This document shows, piece by piece, positions 1 through 8,777 of a stretch of 64,000 nucleotides of DNA. The translations under genes were made by a program, and so were the position numbers. The notes beneath the pieces are model-generated. The model saw nothing but the letters and a program-made list of their open reading frames with translations, had not been told where the DNA came from and ran no database searches. Within the stretch, counting starts at the first letter, position 1, and each line of letters begins with the position of its first letter. The DNA is from Marinimicrobium locisalis (GTDB taxonomy: Bacteria; Pseudomonadota; Gammaproteobacteria; Pseudomonadales; Cellvibrionaceae): the NCBI RefSeq assembly GCF_039822625.1, contig NZ_JBDLLG010000011.1, positions 1 to 64,000 of the forward strand, read 5' to 3'.

Positions 1-119
1 TTTGTTCCCGACAAATTGGTCAAGCGCCGCTCCAGCGCGCTGGGGTCGCTGAACGGCTCGTCCTCTGGACGTTGCCGATGGCGCTCGCCCTGATGGGCAT
101 TGCGGGCCGACACTCCCAT
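1..119 (-). CDS. Possible N-terminal fragment of a hypothetical protein, cut by the window edge
   Basis: On the minus strand an ATG at 119-117 opens a frame with no stop to the window edge (39 codons). It is preceded by an AAGGA-like ribosome-binding site about seven bases upstream. The residues seen begin MGVSARNAHQG and are hydrophilic and rich in Arg and Glu, with no recognisable domain. If real, it is divergent from the trehalose operon. It is too short to name and could be chance coding. Confidence 0.4.
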   Translation of the reverse strand, partial: MGVSARNAHQGERHRQRPEDEPFSDPSALERRLTNLSGT

Positions 120-199
120 CTCATTCCTTACCCGTAGGTCGGTTTAGGCCGAAGGCTGTAACCTGACACTTCCCCTTATTTTCGCTTTCCCTCCGGGCT

Positions 200-208
200 T
201 GCTATAGT
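200..208 (+). promoter_or_regulatory. Putative extended -10 promoter of the trehalose operon
   Basis: TATAGT at 203-208 is preceded by TG at 200-201 with one base between, the extended -10 form. The -35 region is poor, as expected for that class. Transcription would start about 215, leaving a very short leader before otsB. Confidence 0.5.
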
Positions 209-232
209 CTGAAGGTCTCTCTGTTTGTTTTT

Positions 233-982
233 ATGGCGATGATGAAGGAGCTGATGAAAGCGTTGAATTTGGAACAGACAGCCCTATTTCTCGACTTTGA
301 CGGGACTTTGGTGGATTTTGCCGAGACCCCCGAATCGGTCGAGGTGTCCGGCGAATTGCGAGCTTTGTTAAGAGCCCTAAACAAGCACCTCTCTGGTGCG
401 TTGGCGGTGGTGAGCGGGCGCTCCCTGGAATCGCTGGACGCGTTGTTGGGTTTGCCTGAGATCGCGGCGGCCGGAGGTCATGGGGCCGAGTGGCGTCTTG
501 GGGGCGGCGAAACGCGTCATGCCGAAGGCGTCGATCTGGAGGCCTTGGCTGATGTGCGGGCGAAATTGGCGCCAATGGCGGCTGAACATGCACTGCTGCT
601 GGAAGATAAGGGGCATTCAATGGCGCTGCATTTTCGCTCGCGCCCGAATATGGAAGCGCCGTTGGACGAGTTTATCGCCTCGCAGATTAGCCCCCTGCCC
701 GGGATACGGGTCATTGCCGGCAACTGCGTGCGCGAAGTGCAGGCTCGTGGGGTGGACAAGGGATTGGCCGTGGCGAGGTTCATGCAGCTCAACCCTTTCT
801 ATGGGCGTTCGCCCTGCTACATCGGTGATGATACAACCGATGAAGATGCTTTCGCCTGCGTTAACGATCGAGCCGGGGTCTCGATTAAGGTCGGTACAGG
901 GTCGTCCGTGGCAAGTTTGCGGTTGGCGGACGTTATGGATGTCCATCAGTTTTTGCAACGTAGTCTATCGAGGGGGAATTAA
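233..982 (+). CDS. otsB: Trehalose-6-phosphate phosphatase
   Basis: Dephosphorylates trehalose 6-phosphate to trehalose in the cytoplasm, the second step of the OtsA/OtsB osmoprotectant pathway. The 249-residue protein has the HAD-superfamily nucleophile motif DFDGT at residues 21-25 and the metal-binding GDDTTDEDAF segment near residue 200. Both are conserved in OtsB. The ATG at 233 has no clear ribosome-binding site. An in-frame ATG at 254 follows AAGGAG but only three bases away, so the start is uncertain by seven codons. The stop overlaps the next start by one base (TAATG), so translation of the GH15 gene is probably coupled. Finding otsA two genes downstream makes the assignment firm. 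Confidence 0.93.
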   Translation: MAMMKELMKALNLEQTALFLDFDGTLVDFAETPESVEVSGELRALLRALNKHLSGALAVVSGRSLESLDALLGLPEIAAAGGHGAEWRLGGGETRHAEGVDLEALADVRAKLAPMAAEHALLLEDKGHSMALHFRSRPNMEAPLDEFIASQISPLPGIRVIAGNCVREVQARGVDKGLAVARFMQLNPFYGRSPCYIGDDTTDEDAFACVNDRAGVSIKVGTGSSVASLRLADVMDVHQFLQRSLSRGN

Positions 983-2787
983 TGACCGCACAAGAGAGAA
1001 GTCTGGAGTTGGCTCTTATTGGCAATTGCACGATTGGGGCTCTGGTTGACCAGCAAGCGGAAATAGTTTGGTGCTGTCTGCCTCGATTTGATGGCGAGCC
1101 GGTATTCAGCTCGCTATTAAAAACCGGCGATCCGGAGCAGATGCAGGGAACCTTTGCCGTCGATATTGAAGATTTTAGCCACAGTGAGCAAAGCTACGAA
1201 AAAAATACCGCCATTCTGAAAACCACGCTATATGACGTCCGGGGCAATGGTGTGCAGTTGATCGATTTTGTTCCCCGGTTTACTCAGTATGGACGCCTTT
1301 ATCGTCCAATGAGCATTGTGCGCAAGCTCGTGCCGATCGGATCGCCTCGTATCAAGGTGCGCTTGCGTCCGGCCACGGAGGATGGCTCGGTTCCCTACCG
1401 AACCGTCCAGGGCAGCAACCATATTCGGTACGTTTCAGACAACAAGCTGTCCTTACGAGTATCCACGACGCTTTCGGTAACGGCGATCATGGATGAGCGC
1501 CCTTATGTGCTCGATGGCGAGCATTACTTATTGCTCGGTGCCGACGACTCCATTGAAGAGTCACTCTATCACCTGGGTGAGCGTTTTCTGCACGAAACGG
1601 AAAGTTACTGGCTGGAATGGTCTCGATACTTGGCGATTCCATTTGAATGGCAAGAAGCGGTAATTCGCGCCGCCATCACCCTGAAGCTCAGTGCCTACGA
1701 AGACACTGGGGCTATTGTGGCCGCCATGACCACCTCTATCCCCGAAGCGAAGGATACCCAGCGGAACTGGGACTATCGGTTCTGCTGGCTACGGGATAGC
1801 TATTTTACGGTGCATGCATTGAATCGCTTGGGCGCGACCCGAACCATGGAGCAGTACCTGCAGTATCTGGTGAATATTGTGGCCTCTATGGGCGATGAGC
1901 CGTTGCAGCCGGTCTTTTGCATCAACGGTTCCGGCGAAATGTCAGAGCGTCAGTCCACCACTTTGCCCGGGTACCGGGGAATGGGGCCGGTCCGTTTTGG
2001 GAATCAGGCGGGCGAGCAGATTCAGCATGACGTGTATGGCGCGGTTGTACTGTCTGCCACCCAGATGTTTTTTGATGAACGTATTCGCCGCAAAGGCGAT
2101 GTACGCCTGTTCCAACTGCTGGAAACTATTGGGGAGAAAGCAAGCCGGCTTTACAACCAGCCGGATGCTGGCTTGTGGGAACTTCGCGGCCGCCAGCATA
2201 TCCATACCTTCTCAAGCATGATGTGCTGGGCAGCGACGGATCGCTTGGCACGTATTGCCCGTAAGCTGGAGCTTCATGATCGTGCTGAATACTGGGCCCA
2301 AGTGACGGATACCATAAGGCTGGCAATTGAAAAACACGGGTTCAATACCCAGTTAAACAGCTACACGGCGACCTGGGATGGAGAAACAATGGATGCGAGC
2401 CTGTTGCTCGCCTGCGAGCTAGGTTATGTGGACGGCAAGGACCCGCGGTTCATCGGTACGCTCGAGTGTGTCGAGAAAGTGCTGAAGCCCGAGACCAGCC
2501 GTTATCTTTTCCGTTACGTGATTGAAGATGATTTTGGTGCTCCGGAGAACGCGTTTACGATTTGTTCATTTTGGTATATCGACGCCCTGGCGGCGGCCGG
2601 GCGTAAAGATGAGGCGCGGGCACTGTTCGAGGATCTGCTAAGCCGGCGCAATCAACTAGGCCTGCTCTCGGAAGATATTGACCCGGTCACAGGTGAGCTG
2701 TGGGGCAACTTCCCGCAAACCTACAGCATGGTGGGCATTATCAATAGTGCGAGGGTTCTGAGTAAACCTTGGGAGTCTGCGTTATGA
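982..2787 (+). CDS. Glycoside hydrolase family 15 protein (glucoamylase/trehalase type)
   Basis: A 601-residue cytoplasmic protein with no signal peptide. Residues about 1-185 form the beta-rich N-terminal domain of the bacterial GH15 'trehalase-like' group, and the rest is the (alpha/alpha)6 barrel. Diagnostic motifs are NWDYRFCWLRDS near residue 261, LWELRG near 399 (general-acid Glu region) and SEDIDPVTGELWGNFPQTY from about 562 (second catalytic Glu region). Family members hydrolyse alpha-glucosides; some actinobacterial ones are trehalases. Being sandwiched between otsB and otsA, with a one-base overlap upstream and a four-base overlap downstream, suggests trehalose turnover or control of the trehalose pool. 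The substrate is inferred from context, and maltodextrin is the alternative. Confidence 0.88.
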   Translation: MTAQERSLELALIGNCTIGALVDQQAEIVWCCLPRFDGEPVFSSLLKTGDPEQMQGTFAVDIEDFSHSEQSYEKNTAILKTTLYDVRGNGVQLIDFVPRFTQYGRLYRPMSIVRKLVPIGSPRIKVRLRPATEDGSVPYRTVQGSNHIRYVSDNKLSLRVSTTLSVTAIMDERPYVLDGEHYLLLGADDSIEESLYHLGERFLHETESYWLEWSRYLAIPFEWQEAVIRAAITLKLSAYEDTGAIVAAMTTSIPEAKDTQRNWDYRFCWLRDSYFTVHALNRLGATRTMEQYLQYLVNIVASMGDEPLQPVFCINGSGEMSERQSTTLPGYRGMGPVRFGNQAGEQIQHDVYGAVVLSATQMFFDERIRRKGDVRLFQLLETIGEKASRLYNQPDAGLWELRGRQHIHTFSSMMCWAATDRLARIARKLELHDRAEYWAQVTDTIRLAIEKHGFNTQLNSYTATWDGETMDASLLLACELGYVDGKDPRFIGTLECVEKVLKPETSRYLFRYVIEDDFGAPENAFTICSFWYIDALAAAGRKDEARALFEDLLSRRNQLGLLSEDIDPVTGELWGNFPQTYSMVGIINSARVLSKPWESAL

Positions 2788-4160
2788 GTCGTTTGGTTGT
2801 CGTTTCCAATCGGGTGGCTAAGCTCGATAGCACAAAAAGTGGTTCGCAGGGAGGGTTGGCGGTCGGGGTGGCCGCCGCCATGAGCAAAGCCGGAGGGCTG
2901 TGGTTTGGGTGGAGCGGCAAGATCGAAAGTGCCCAACGTTCAGAGGCCAGGGTTGAAACGGCCGGAAATATTGATTACGCCACGGTCAGTTTGAACCAAG
3001 TCGAGTACAACCAGTATTACAAAGGCTTTGCCAACAGCGTGCTCTGGCCCCTGTTCCATCAGCGTCCGGATCTGATGAGTTACCGAGAGGTCGACTTTGA
3101 AGGGTACCTCAGCGTAAATGAAAAAATGGCCCGCCTACTCCTTCCTTTACTGCGCCCTGACGACACTGTTTGGATTCATGACTACCACCTGATTCCGTTG
3201 GGAGGCCTATTGCGCAGGGCCGGTATCACCTGCCCGATTGGTTTCTTTCTGCATATTCCCTTCCCCCCTCTGGACTTGCTGCGCACCGTGCCCCGCTATC
3301 GGGAACTGATTACCGCCCTGATGGAATATGATCTGGTGGGATTCCAAACCGATGTGGACTACCGTGGTTTTCAGTTCAGCGTGGTGTACGGGCTGGGCGG
3401 GGAGGCACTGCCCGACAATTGTTTTCGCTACCGTGATTACGAATGCAAGGCGGGCGTCTATCCCATTAGCATCGAGACCGATACGCTCCGAGAGGTGGGT
3501 AAAACCGGGGAGGCATCCGAGGAGTTTAAGCGGCTGGAACAATCCCTTACAGACCGTCAGTTGATTGTAGGCGTGGACCGGTTGGACTACTCCAAAGGGT
3601 TGCCACAGCGATTGCGAGCCTATGAAAACCTACTCAGAACGCAACCCGAATTTATCCGCAAGGTGGTTTACCTGCAGGTAGCCCCGGTTTCGAGAGGGGA
3701 TGTAAAAGCCTACGCGGATTTGGCACACCAGATTGATGAACAAGTGGGGCATATCGTGGGTACCTATGCCGACTTTGACTGGGTGCCCCTGCGCTACCTC
3801 AATCGCGGCTTTCGTCGCAATACCATTCTGGCGATGTACAACCTGGCGAGCGTGGGTTATGTCACCCCGCTACGTGATGGGATGAACCTAGTGGCGAAAG
3901 AGTTCGTAGCGGCCCAGGACCCCGACAACCCGGGCGTGCTAGTACTGTCCGATATGGCGGGCGCCGCCGATGAGCTCGATGCCGCACTATTGGTCAACCC
4001 CTATGACTCTGAGCAGGTCACTCAGGGGCTGGCAGAGGCGCTGTCCATGCCGTTGGCCGAGCGCAAGGAGCGCTGGCAAAGTATGATGGCGGTATTGCGG
4101 GACAATGACATCCACCACTGGCAAGAGCGTTTCCTCGAGGATCTGGGCCAATTCCGTTAG
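2784..4160 (+). CDS. otsA: Alpha,alpha-trehalose-phosphate synthase (UDP-forming), GT20
   Basis: Transfers glucose from a nucleotide sugar to glucose 6-phosphate, giving trehalose 6-phosphate. The 458-residue protein carries the family landmarks in order: N-terminal VVVSNRVA with a downstream GGLAVGV glycine loop, WFGWSGK, WIHDYHLIPLG, FFLHIPFPP, VDRLDYSKGLPQR and the nucleotide-sugar segment LRDGMNLVAKEFV. I chose ATG 2784 over an upstream in-frame TTG at 2769 because GGGAG at 2771-2775 sits eight bases before it and the product then starts like other OtsA proteins. ATGA overlap with the GH15 gene shows one operon. No terminator is evident just after the stop; an AT-rich stretch follows at about 4184-4212. 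Confidence 0.95.
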   Translation: MSRLVVVSNRVAKLDSTKSGSQGGLAVGVAAAMSKAGGLWFGWSGKIESAQRSEARVETAGNIDYATVSLNQVEYNQYYKGFANSVLWPLFHQRPDLMSYREVDFEGYLSVNEKMARLLLPLLRPDDTVWIHDYHLIPLGGLLRRAGITCPIGFFLHIPFPPLDLLRTVPRYRELITALMEYDLVGFQTDVDYRGFQFSVVYGLGGEALPDNCFRYRDYECKAGVYPISIETDTLREVGKTGEASEEFKRLEQSLTDRQLIVGVDRLDYSKGLPQRLRAYENLLRTQPEFIRKVVYLQVAPVSRGDVKAYADLAHQIDEQVGHIVGTYADFDWVPLRYLNRGFRRNTILAMYNLASVGYVTPLRDGMNLVAKEFVAAQDPDNPGVLVLSDMAGAADELDAALLVNPYDSEQVTQGLAEALSMPLAERKERWQSMMAVLRDNDIHHWQERFLEDLGQFR

Positions 4161-4324
4161 CGTTTCCCATGGGATGGTTTTCTAGATAAAAACTATTTTA
4201 TATGTTATAAATCCAGGTTCTGGCACCTTGCCGATACACCCTTGCATGGAGGTCGGGTGGGCGGTGCTTAATGGTGGCACCGGTGTCTATCAAGCCCAGA
4301 ATCCCAAATAAGAGAGCAGCTAAG

Positions 4325-5119
4325 ATGCAACAGCCAGCAAACCTTCTGACCTTGAAAACCCTCCTGTCAGTGACCTGTGGGAGCCTGATGGCACTCTCCT
4401 GCAGCGCTGATACGCCGAATGAAACCTCTGGGGACGCACTGGAGCCTTGGCAGCAAGCACAAAAAACCGAAGTATGGGAGCCGGTTCCGAAGAAGGTCGA
4501 GGCGCCCGCGGGCGGTGCGCCCTCGGATGCCATAGTCTTGTTTGACGGGTCAGACTTGAGCGAGTGGGAGGGCGAGAATGGCGGTGAGCCCACTTGGATC
4601 TTGAAGGATGAGGCTATGACGGTGGCCAGAAAGAAAGGGGGTATTCGCACCAAACGGAGCTTCTGTGACGTTCAACTGCATTTGGAGTGGCGCACTCCGA
4701 AGGATATCGAAGGCATGGATGGCCAGAACCGTGGTAATAGCGGCGTCTTCCTTCAAGAACGATATGAAGTTCAAGTGCTCGATTCTTACAACAACAAAAC
4801 CTACCCCAACGGCCAGGCCGCCTCGATTTATAAACAGCATATTCCTTTGGTGAACGCCAGCCGGCCGCCGGGCGTCTGGCAAAGCTACGATATTATTTAC
4901 CAAGCCCCGGAATTCGCTGAGGCCGGTGAGCTCGAAACCCCCGCCTACGTGACGGTGTTGCACAACGGCGTGGTGGTTCAAAACCATGTCGAAATTCAAG
5001 GAACGACAGAATGGATTGGCGAGCCAAGTTATGATGAAGCCCATGGCTGTGCCCCCCTTTATTTGCAGGACCACGATGCCTCAGTGAGCTATCGCAACAT
5101 CTGGGTTCGTGAGTTGTAA
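4325..5119 (+). CDS. Exported DUF1080 / 3-keto-disaccharide hydrolase-fold protein
   Basis: A 264-residue exported protein. The first 27 or so residues form a signal sequence ending LMALSC-SA, which may be a loose lipobox (Cys anchored) or a type I cleavage site. The remainder is the concanavalin-like DUF1080 fold (Pfam family named 3-keto-disaccharide hydrolase), recognised from LFDGSDLSEWEG, the GNSGVFLQERYEVQVLDSY block and the C-terminal LYLQDHDASVSYRNIWVREL strand. Characterised relatives act on sugars oxidised at C3; the substrate here is unknown. ATG 4325 is preferred to in-frame ATG 4271 because the signal peptide then begins correctly and AAGAGAG lies upstream. A strong terminator follows. 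The next gene has a second, divergent copy of this fold. Confidence 0.8.
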   Translation: MQQPANLLTLKTLLSVTCGSLMALSCSADTPNETSGDALEPWQQAQKTEVWEPVPKKVEAPAGGAPSDAIVLFDGSDLSEWEGENGGEPTWILKDEAMTVARKKGGIRTKRSFCDVQLHLEWRTPKDIEGMDGQNRGNSGVFLQERYEVQVLDSYNNKTYPNGQAASIYKQHIPLVNASRPPGVWQSYDIIYQAPEFAEAGELETPAYVTVLHNGVVVQNHVEIQGTTEWIGEPSYDEAHGCAPLYLQDHDASVSYRNIWVREL

Positions 5120-5156
5120 CTTTCCGGTTCCCCACTTACCGACGACATGCGAATTG

Positions 5157-5188
5157 CCCCGGCTGTATCATACACTCCGGGGTTTTTT
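5157..5188 (+). terminator. Rho-independent terminator after the DUF1080 gene
   Basis: CCCCGG at 5157-5162 pairs with CCGGGG at 5177-5182. An inner TGTAT/ATACA stem lies between them, and six T follow at 5183-5188. It separates the two DUF1080-fold genes into different transcription units. Confidence 0.8.
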
Positions 5189-5248
5189 GTCGGTCCGTCG
5201 GGTTTAGGGAGTGTGAAAAAGGCGAAAGCCGTTTGAATGAGGTAAAAC

Positions 5249-8200
5249 ATGCACAAAACAATAATAGCTACGCTTGGCCGGTTCGCCGTCACGGTGCTGA
5301 CAGTAGCCGGTCTGTCGACGGTGTGCCGCGCTCAAGAGCCCGGGGCGTACTTTTCTGAGGCGGCCGGATGGCAAGCGACCGGTAAGGTGGAGGTGAAGGG
5401 CGCTTCGCTAAAACAAGCGCGTTCTGATAACCCCGGCACTCTGCTGCTGGGTTCGGCGGAGCCCCGGCCTGAACCATTGCTGACCGAGGAGTCGTTCGGA
5501 GACTCGGTGTTAAGCTTCGAGGTTCTATTGGCCGAAGGCGCTCAAGCGGGGCTGTACCTGCAGGGGCGCTATGAAATTGTCCTGGCGCCCGCAAGATCGA
5601 GCGACCAAGCACTGACCGTTGAGACTATGGGCGCACTGGCACCGCGTTGGGATGAGGACCGCGATCCCAAAGCCTATGCCGGGGTTATTCCCATGGCCAG
5701 CGCGGCCAAAGCTGCCGGCGAGTGGCAAAAAGTGAGCGTTCGCTTCCGTGCCCCGCGTTACAACGAGGCCGGGCAGAAAGTGGAGTCCGCCCTATTTTTG
5801 GACGTGCGGGTTAACGGCCGGCCGGTTCAACGAAATACGATCGCGACAGGCTTCACCCGCGGCGCCATTAACCCGTGGGAGACCACCTCCGGTCCGCTCA
5901 TGGTGCGACTGCATGAGGGCAGTGTAGCGCTTCGTAACGTCCAACTGGCGCACGCCGACTTCGAGAATCTTGCCGTGCCCACCGAATCCGGTGGGGATAC
6001 CAATGAGGCGTCTTTTCGGGACTTTGTTGCCCTGGGAGAGAAGCAGTTTAAATCTCTGGGGTGCGCCTCGTGTCATGCTGTTCAGCAGGGCGAAGCCTCG
6101 GTCCGAGCCGGCCCCAACCTTTACGGTCTGTTCCAGAGAAAGCCTCGCGATCGTGTGGTGAAGCAGGGCGAATCCGATACGCGTTTCACCCTGAAGGCGG
6201 ATCGAAGCTACTTGCACAGCAGCGTTCGCACGCCCGATAGCGAGCTGGCCATCGCAGAGCGGGGAACGAAGGAGGGGCAGGTGTTTCAGCCCATTATGCC
6301 GGGGTACTCCAAGGACACCCTCAGTGACAGTGAGCTGGACGCTATCGGGGCCTACCTGAAAACGCTCAACCCTTTGGAGAATCAAGGCCCGGTGGTGCAC
6401 CTCGTAAAAGAGGGTGGGCCAGTCGCTTATGATCCCCTGACCGACGGTCTACAAAGGTTGGTGCTGGATGAGGTGGAGGTTCAGCGTGGTCCCATGCCGG
6501 GGACCTCCGGTCGGGCCATTCACGTGGGCCTGCCCAACGGTGTGAACTACAGTTTTGATCCTCGGGTTCTTGGTGTAGTAAAACTATGGCAGGGCGGTTT
6601 CCTGGATATGTCGGGAGAGTTGCGCAACCGCGGTGGGGCGGGCCTGAATATGGGCTACAACAGCCGAGAAATCGACTTTGGCGACGCGCCGGTGCTATTC
6701 GCCCCTGTGTTGCCAGGGGGGGAGGTCGTCGACTTTTCCTTTAAAGAAGCGAAATTCCAAGATTTTGAAACCATCCAGGCCTCTCTCAACGCCGAGCGGG
6801 ATCATCTGGAAAAACTTGACTCAATCGATGCACGTTTTAAGGGTTATGCGATCAACTCCAAAGAAAGCCGACGCACGCCTGCCTTTCATTTTCGGGTGGG
6901 GTCCAACCAGCTTGAGGTGACGACCGACATTGCTGCGGACGGAACAGTCACCATAACCGTGGACGGCGAGCTCGATGCCACTCAGTCCTTCCAGCTGGCC
7001 GGCGGGGCGCTCAACGCTGTTCAAGTGTCGGCGGGCAAGGTTAAGGATGGCGTCTGGGCGCTGCCCCAAAAAGCGGCCCTTCCGGCCAGCTTGAACGCGA
7101 AGTTGGAACTCTCCGAAGACCCATGGCGGCCACCGGCAACGGACTTCGTCTACGAGACCCAGCCGTTGAAGGTCGTGCCTTCGGACGCGGCGTTACTGGC
7201 CGGTTATAGTATTGAAGATTACTTGCCCCCCAAGGATAACTACGGCCGGGACCTTTTATTCGAGGCGCTGGGCATCGCCGTGGCGGAGGACGGAACCATT
7301 GTAGTGGCCACCCGCAATGCGGGCATCTGGCGGATCGTCGAGGGTGAATGGCGTCTGTTCGCCGAGGGGATGTTCGACAGTCTTGGCGTTGTCATTGAAG
7401 ATAAAAAAGGGCTGGATTTGGTCATCGGCCAAAAGGCGGAGTTGACTCGAGTGCGGGACACCAATGGAGATGGCCGAGCAGACCGTTTTGAAACCCTGTT
7501 TGATGGGTTCAGCTACCATGGCAACTACCACACCTACCTCCATGGGCCGGTAAAGGGAAAAGACGGCGCCTATTATTTCGGCCTCAACTTGGCGCACACC
7601 GATGAAGCCGTCTACAAGGCCGACGGGCTGTATATGGGTAGCCAGGGCGGCTTCAGTGGCTGGGCTTTTAGGGTCACCGCGGATGGCGAGGTAACGCCGT
7701 GGGCGAGTGGCCTTCGAAGCGCTGCCGGGTGGACGCGTGGGCCGGGAGGACAAATCTGGATAACCGAAAACCAGGGCGAGTTTGTCGGCACCTCCAAACT
7801 GTTTGTACTAAAGAAAGACGCATTCTATGGTCACCCCTCAAGCTTGGTGGATAGGCCGGGCATGACCCCCGACTCTCCCGAAATTGACTGGGAGAACGTG
7901 TGGGATGAGCGCGTGCGGGAGCGTATGCTCATGCCCCAAAACCTTTTGGCCAACTCCCCGGGGCACCCGGTGTGGGACTTGACGGAAGGGGAGTTCGGCC
8001 CTTTCGCCGGGCAAATGGTGATTGGAGATCAGACCCAGTCGAACCTGTTCCGGGTGGCTCTTGAAACGTTGCCCGACGGCACTGTCCAGGGGGCCGCTAT
8101 GCCCTTCGCCCGAGACTTGGCCTCGGGGGCGATGCGTCCGGTGTTTTTGCCTGACGGCAGCCTTCTTCTTGGTCAAACCGGCCGAGGCTGGCAAGCCAAG

Positions 8201-8632
8201 GGCGGCCACGTTGCCAGCTTACAGCGCATTGTTTGGGAGGGAGAAACGGTGCCCTTGGCGATTGAAAGCATGGTGGCGACCGCCTCTGGCTTTCAGGTGC
8301 GCTTCACCCGGCCTCTGCCCTCAGCGGTGTCTGAGTCCCAACTACAAGAGGCTTTGTCCCTGTCATCCTGGACCTACCGGGACGCGCCGGATTATGGCTC
8401 AGAACGCTTGGCGTTAAGAGAAGAGGCGGTGTCTGACATTTCACTGGATAAGGGGAGGCAAGTACTGAATGTGGTGCTCTCGACCACGGAGCTGCCCGAA
8501 GTGCATCCTCAGCAGACCGCTCGGGTTTACCATCTGACCTTGGAGTCTGAACCGCTTCAGCGGGATCACGATACCGTGCCCATGAGTGTCTTTTATACGC
8601 TTCACCGTTTCCCTTCCGCGAAGGCTCAGTAG
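5249..8632 (+). CDS. Exported multidomain protein: DUF1080-like + cytochrome c + beta-propeller
   Basis: An 1127-residue protein with a Sec signal peptide (about residues 1-29, ending CRA-QE). Visible parts in order: a DUF1080/lectin-like domain (about 40-235, with AGLYLQGRYEIVL and a closing LRNVQL strand); a monohaem cytochrome c domain with CASCH at 272-276 and a likely axial Met350 in IMPGYS; a second beta-rich region (about 385-640); a beta-propeller resembling sugar-dehydrogenase or NHL-type propellers (about 655-990, with DTNGDGRADR and GNYHTYLHGP); and a C-terminal Ig-like region. Such architectures occur in polysaccharide-degrading bacteria, where the haem should pass electrons from a periplasmic or surface oxidation. 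GAGG lies about six bases before ATG 5249. Substrate and partner are unknown. Confidence 0.78.
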   Translation: MHKTIIATLGRFAVTVLTVAGLSTVCRAQEPGAYFSEAAGWQATGKVEVKGASLKQARSDNPGTLLLGSAEPRPEPLLTEESFGDSVLSFEVLLAEGAQAGLYLQGRYEIVLAPARSSDQALTVETMGALAPRWDEDRDPKAYAGVIPMASAAKAAGEWQKVSVRFRAPRYNEAGQKVESALFLDVRVNGRPVQRNTIATGFTRGAINPWETTSGPLMVRLHEGSVALRNVQLAHADFENLAVPTESGGDTNEASFRDFVALGEKQFKSLGCASCHAVQQGEASVRAGPNLYGLFQRKPRDRVVKQGESDTRFTLKADRSYLHSSVRTPDSELAIAERGTKEGQVFQPIMPGYSKDTLSDSELDAIGAYLKTLNPLENQGPVVHLVKEGGPVAYDPLTDGLQRLVLDEVEVQRGPMPGTSGRAIHVGLPNGVNYSFDPRVLGVVKLWQGGFLDMSGELRNRGGAGLNMGYNSREIDFGDAPVLFAPVLPGGEVVDFSFKEAKFQDFETIQASLNAERDHLEKLDSIDARFKGYAINSKESRRTPAFHFRVGSNQLEVTTDIAADGTVTITVDGELDATQSFQLAGGALNAVQVSAGKVKDGVWALPQKAALPASLNAKLELSEDPWRPPATDFVYETQPLKVVPSDAALLAGYSIEDYLPPKDNYGRDLLFEALGIAVAEDGTIVVATRNAGIWRIVEGEWRLFAEGMFDSLGVVIEDKKGLDLVIGQKAELTRVRDTNGDGRADRFETLFDGFSYHGNYHTYLHGPVKGKDGAYYFGLNLAHTDEAVYKADGLYMGSQGGFSGWAFRVTADGEVTPWASGLRSAAGWTRGPGGQIWITENQGEFVGTSKLFVLKKDAFYGHPSSLVDRPGMTPDSPEIDWENVWDERVRERMLMPQNLLANSPGHPVWDLTEGEFGPFAGQMVIGDQTQSNLFRVALETLPDGTVQGAAMPFARDLASGAMRPVFLPDGSLLLGQTGRGWQAKGGHVASLQRIVWEGETVPLAIESMVATASGFQVRFTRPLPSAVSESQLQEALSLSSWTYRDAPDYGSERLALREEAVSDISLDKGRQVLNVVLSTTELPEVHPQQTARVYHLTLESEPLQRDHDTVPMSVFYTLHRFPSAKAQ

Positions 8633-8634
8633 CC

Positions 8635-8677
8635 GGCGGTTGAAAACCTGGCGGTCACGCTTAGGTTTTTCAACGCC
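8635..8677 (+). terminator. Imperfect hairpin, possible terminator
   Basis: GGCGGTTGAAAACCT at 8635-8649 pairs, with one-base bulges, with AGGTTTTTCAACGCC at 8663-8677. There is no separate T tract, so it may be a 3'-end stabiliser rather than a classic terminator. Confidence 0.4.
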
Positions 8678-8777
8678 CTGCTAACCTTGAACGAGTGCCA
8701 GGGAGGGTGCCGTCTGGATTTTCCCGTCCAGGTTTGCTTAGATGCGCTTCTCACCGACCATATTGAGTGAAGAGCCT

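Noticed and set aside
4184..4212. AT-rich stretch after otsA as a promoter for the DUF1080 gene
   Set aside because: It has TATAAA-like hexamers but no -35 at an acceptable spacing, so it is not listed as a feature.
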